Source: Tenacibaculum sp. 1_MG-2023
Lineage (GTDB): Bacteria > Bacteroidota > Bacteroidia > Flavobacteriales > Flavobacteriaceae
DNA: 32,581 nucleotides
Assembly: GCF_030547425.1 (NCBI RefSeq)
Contig: NZ_JAUORH010000028.1
Span: forward strand, 1 to 32,581
Direction: 5' to 3'
Shown here in pieces: positions 30,401 to 32,581 of the stretch. Position 1 is the stretch's first letter. Each line of letters begins with the position of its first letter. The notes beneath the pieces were generated by a model. It was given only the letters and a program-made list of their open reading frames with translations. It was not told the origin of the DNA and made no database searches. Position numbers and translations under genes: made by a program.

Positions 30401-32581
30401 TACCAGAGTTTACGGAATGGTAGTTCAATCTTTCTGTCCAGGAACAATCAATTGTGACGAACCTTATGTACTATCAAACCCAAGCAACTCAGTGATTATT
30501 AATAATGATAATACAGGAACTGATGGTATTGCTTGTGTAGCTTGTGAGGTTGATAATGCTGTAAATGTTATATCTGAAGACAATTCTGATTATGCACTTA
30601 TAAACATTGTAGCAGGTGTAGCTGGAAGCGCATCTATATCTGTTCAAGATGTACTTGTTGACTATCCATCTGGCACACAAGCAGGATTTGTCATCAGAGA
30701 CACAAACGACTTACTTCAAGCAGATTTATTGAATACACTCACAATTACAACTTATCTTGACGGTATTCAACAAGAACAACAAACAGCAAGTAACCTACTT
30801 GCTCTTGAAGCTCTAGGCTTAGTAAATATTACTCCAACTAGCACAAATAGCTTTTACGTTGTAGCTTTTGATACTAGCACAGCTTTTGACGAAGTTCAAT
30901 TAACTATAGCCTCATTAGTTGCCGCAGTAAATTCAATTGAAGTTTATGGTGGATATATTGATGCGACTAACACTTCTTTTTGTCAGCAAGCAGACATTGC
31001 CTTATTAAAACAAGGTGTTTTTAATGATATAGACAATGACGGATGCGCAAATCCTAACGAAACAATTACTTACACGTATACCGTAACAAATACAGGTAAT
31101 GTTAGTATTACCAATGTTGAGTTAACCGACCCTATATCTCCTTCTCCTTTAACATTAAATTCTGGTGATACAGATGGCGATAATGAGCTAGATGTTGATG
31201 AAACATGGATATACTCATTAGACTATATTATCACTCAAAACGATATTGACAATGGCTCTGTTACTGGTCAAGCCACTGTAATAGGAGTAAGTACAGGAGG
31301 AACTAACGTAAATGATTTATCTGATGACAACAGCACTTTAGAAGACGACCCAACTGTAATCAATTTATGTCAAACTGAAGATATTGCGCTTATCAAACAA
31401 GGAACCATTAATGATGAAAATGGTGATGGTTGTAGCGACAATGGAGAAACAATAACCTTTATCCTTTCTGTAATAAATACCGGAAATACAACTTTAAACT
31501 CAATAGTCGTAACTGACCCTTTAATAACAGTTTCTTATACTTCAGGAGATACCGATTCAGATAATGAACTAGATGTTGATGAAACTTGGATATATACAGG
31601 ATCCTACAGTATTACTCCAGTTGATATTACAAATACATTTGTTCAAAATCAAGCCACAGTACAAGCAAGTACTGTTTCAGGAGGCACAGTAAATGATTTA
31701 TCAGATGACAACAGTGCTTTAGAAGATGACGTAACATCTGTTGATTTATGTCAAGCACCAGACATAGCCGTTGTTAAAACAGCAACCTTTAATGACGAAA
31801 ACTCTGACGGATGTAGCAATGCTGGAGAAACATTAACCTACACAATAACAGTTACAAACCAAGGGAACACTGGCTTGATAAATGTTACTGTTAACGACCC
31901 TCTACTAGGCGGAGTCGTTGCACTAGACTCAGGAGATATAAACACCAACAATACCCTTGACGTAGGTGAGGTATGGATTTATACTGCTAATTACCTTTTA
32001 ACTCAAAACAATATTGATACTGGTTCAGTTACAAATCAAGCTACAGCAAGTGGTGAATCATCACTTGGAGTTGTTGTTACAGACTTATCTGATGATAACA
32101 GTGTTCTTGAAGACGACCAGACACAAACTACCTTATGTCAATCCGATGGTATTGCACTTATTAAGACAGCCACTTTCAATGACGAAAACACAGATGGATG
32201 TAGCGATGTGGGAGAAACCATCACCTATAGTTTTACCCTTACAAACACAGGAAACACTACCATTACCAATGTAGTTCTTACCGATTCAATGTTGGGTGGT
32301 ATACTTACTCTTGCTTCAGGTGATACTGATAGCGATAATCAACTTGATGTTAATGAAACTTGGAGTTATACTGCCAATTACACCATTACTCAAGCCAATA
32401 TTGATAATGGTTCAGTAACCAATCAAGCAACTGTTACAGGTACAAGTATCAGCGGCAATGACGTGAATGATTTATCTGATAATGATAATGTACTTGAAGA
32501 TGACCAAACACAGACTACATTGTGTCAATCCGATGGTATTGCACTTATTAAGACAGCCACTTTCAATGACGAAAATACTGA
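27462..32581 (+). CDS. Giant secreted multidomain surface protein, 3' end beyond the window (partial)
   Basis: An open frame of at least 1706 codons with no stop to the last base. The ATG at 27462 gives a basic N-terminus and then a hydrophobic signal core (FIFFLFLTLSSFS); in-frame ATGs at 27441 and 27489 are alternatives. Residues 52-565 hold three related modules: a (Cys53-219), b (220-398) and c (399-565). Residues 567-640 are a SprB repeat (SLSVSGGTPPYTYLW...GNYTVTVTDSNGC). Residues 651-1165 repeat a-b-c at a constant 599-residue offset. From Cys1174 come DUF11/DUF7507-like repeats starting at 1174, 1303, 1430, 1559 and 1688, with DTDSDNELDVDETW loops resembling calcium sites. I know no family for the a/b/c modules, whose shared core is ITITTYLDG.QQE then LL.LD..LL then VGF.T..FDEVQL. 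Secretion by T9SS is likely from the SprB repeat and context, but the sorting domain would lie outside. Cell-surface adhesion or a stalk role is inferred. Confidence 0.93.
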   Translation, partial: MKRTTHKHLMLQKTCIHFKLTFIFFLFLTLSSFSEKRNPSDNINYSSPITVPCNTDTPVAISSSSFTDLTVTEDTSGLCLLGCGISNLNNLTDTDLTNYTTVSTLLGLGVTHTITATDDTIDEYFEAGSYAGFLVENGTVAQIDLLGAITIRTYLNGVQQETNSGGSLVTLDSSLLNNDQFYVGFYTTLDYDSIEISAASLAGIASSTNIYYPVTNSFCIGPNLEPNTPTLINKPDFPARIVDEHTGMGGVLNVGTVTNTNAAVDSNDNSYASIDFTLGVIATGSISIKDELTNYPAQTYVGFDIENASILNLELLDGITITTYLDGVQQEVKAGSSELLSIDSGLLFTGTERSQVGFVTSLPFDEVQLSIQQTLSLDLGSTRVYGLILEAFSEGDLNCDTATLLNNPSQPVIINNTNTGINGVACVACEVDNATNVISESESDFAMINVTTGVASTASISVENVLSNFPSGSTAGFVIRDTNDLLELDLLNSLTITTYLDGSVQETQTGNNLLALEALGLINITPSTTNGYYLVGFPTTLEYDEIQLTVSSLAAIINSIEVYGSYVDNSIKISGSKIKETSIGASDGSISLSVSGGTPPYTYLWSPGSETSSSISGLTQGNYTVTVTDSNGCQSTAEYIIYTDGVQSPIPCNTENPVAITNDNYTDLTVDENTSGLCVVGCGISNASNIIDTDPSSFASVSTLIGLGVTHTLTITDNTAGEFNESGGYAGFLIENTSVLQANLLNAITITTYLDGAQQETNTSTSLLALDSPILGADQFYVGFYTSMNYDAVEISIASLAGIASTTNVYAAVTNRFCEGSELACNTATQLTKPNFPVRAVEEHTGNGGLLTLGSVNNINNAIDSDTSNYASINLLAGAAGTASIAYKNEITDYATSTFAGFDIENTTLLNTQLFDAITISTYLDGTLVESKTGTTELLPIYSGLLLTGSESVRLGFITTAPFDEVQLSMTQTLSLNLGSTRVYGMVVQSFCPGTINCDEPYVLSNPSNSVIINNDNTGTDGIACVACEVDNAVNVISEDNSDYALINIVAGVAGSASISVQDVLVDYPSGTQAGFVIRDTNDLLQADLLNTLTITTYLDGIQQEQQTASNLLALEALGLVNITPTSTNSFYVVAFDTSTAFDEVQLTIASLVAAVNSIEVYGGYIDATNTSFCQQADIALLKQGVFNDIDNDGCANPNETITYTYTVTNTGNVSITNVELTDPISPSPLTLNSGDTDGDNELDVDETWIYSLDYIITQNDIDNGSVTGQATVIGVSTGGTNVNDLSDDNSTLEDDPTVINLCQTEDIALIKQGTINDENGDGCSDNGETITFILSVINTGNTTLNSIVVTDPLITVSYTSGDTDSDNELDVDETWIYTGSYSITPVDITNTFVQNQATVQASTVSGGTVNDLSDDNSALEDDVTSVDLCQAPDIAVVKTATFNDENSDGCSNAGETLTYTITVTNQGNTGLINVTVNDPLLGGVVALDSGDINTNNTLDVGEVWIYTANYLLTQNNIDTGSVTNQATASGESSLGVVVTDLSDDNSVLEDDQTQTTLCQSDGIALIKTATFNDENTDGCSDVGETITYSFTLTNTGNTTITNVVLTDSMLGGILTLASGDTDSDNQLDVNETWSYTANYTITQANIDNGSVTNQATVTGTSISGNDVNDLSDNDNVLEDDQTQTTLCQSDGIALIKTATFNDENT
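27612..31170 (+). repeat. Ancient 1797-bp duplication (a-b-c module triplet, two copies)
   Basis: Landmark cysteine codons at residues 53, 219 and 399 recur at 652, 818 and 998, always 599 codons (1797 bp) later, so no net indels have accumulated between them. Protein similarity is high, for example LLNSLTITTYLDG and LLNTLTITTYLDG, or NLLALEALGLINITP and NLLALEALGLVNITP. Synonymous positions are heavily diverged, so the duplication is old and held by selection on the protein. The SprB repeat follows only the first copy. Confidence 0.85.
30981..32581 (+). repeat. Tandem DUF11/DUF7507-like repeats of about 387 bp, continuing beyond the window
   Basis: Units begin at the Cys codons at 30981, 31368, 31749, 32136 and 32523, with spacings of 387, 381, 387 and 387 bp. 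Each encodes CQ.DIALIKT.TFNDEN.DGCS..GETITYT.TVTNTGNT, an acidic GDTDSDNELDVDETW loop, and ends with NDLSDDNS.LEDD. Units 4 and 5 are identical over about 50 bp at their starts (32137-32187 and 32524-32574), showing recent duplication. The fifth unit is cut by the window edge. Confidence 0.9.

Noticed and set aside
30489..30680. Open frames on the minus strand at 28094-28291, 28688-28906 and 30489-30680
   Set aside because: All are antisense to the surface-protein gene and lack any family signature.
32014..32274. Open frame of 86 codons on the plus strand
   Set aside because: It is an alternative frame inside the giant surface-protein gene, whose own frame is open throughout and encodes recognisable repeats.
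1..32581. rRNA, tRNA, insertion sequences, phage or integrase genes
   Set aside because: No cloverleaf-like or rRNA-like segment, transposase or integrase motif, or terminal repeat flanking a mobile cassette was seen. Base composition is uniform.

Overview
The window looks like chromosome from a marine flavobacterium (Bacteroidota, family Flavobacteriaceae, plausibly near Tenacibaculum). The reasons are strong A+T bias, promoters of the Bacteroidota type (TTG about 20 nt upstream of TAnnTTTG) with no evident Shine-Dalgarno sequences, a type IX secretion (T9SS) type B sorting domain, and a PorP/SprF partner gene. The genus is an inference.

Layout. 1-258 is non-coding. 259-2682 (minus) encodes a tripartite hybrid histidine kinase. 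2840-4386 (plus) holds a DegT/DnrJ/EryC1 sugar aminotransferase and a four-helix membrane protein, followed by a stem-loop terminator. 4600-4903 is an isolated unit for a 64-residue basic protein with a CxxC motif, with its own promoter and a bidirectional terminator shared with the convergent fabD (4931-5815, minus). 5881-10196 (plus) is a tightly packed run: queuosine-precursor transporter, MscS/YbdG-type channel, a lone OppC-like permease, a hotdog thioesterase and a DNA/RNA non-specific endonuclease. It converges, with only 13 bp between stops, on 10210-17953 (minus). There a roughly 2270-residue T9SS adhesin (two BspA/DUF285 leucine-rich arrays plus nine Fn3/Ig-like modules) is followed 1 bp later by its probable PorP/SprF partner. 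A membrane-bound TPR-AraC regulator (18213-19763, minus) lies upstream of the adhesin. 19842-26730 (minus) is a complete RND efflux operon: GbsR/MarR-type regulator, lipoprotein membrane-fusion protein, RND pump, lipoprotein outer-membrane factor and TetR regulator. It runs from a palindromic operator to a strong terminator.

The right edge is the start of a giant surface-protein gene on the plus strand (27462 to beyond 32581, at least 1706 codons, no stop in the window). It has a signal peptide, then six copies of a roughly 165-180-residue module I cannot assign to a family. They are arranged a-b-c, a SprB repeat, a-b-c, with a constant 599-residue offset between the two sets. Serial DUF11/DUF7507-like repeats of about 129 residues with acidic, calcium-binding-like loops follow.

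How it works together. Two large surface proteins, a PorP/SprF protein, a sugar aminotransferase and a membrane-tethered AraC regulator point to cell-surface and adhesion biology. The efflux operon is a self-contained, doubly regulated unit. The features most worth following are the unassigned six-fold module, the exact 294-bp (98-codon) tandem repeat in the adhesin, the GbsR operator, the TTG-start near-leaderless regulator gene, and the small CxxC protein. I see no rRNA, tRNA, CRISPR, transposase or phage gene.
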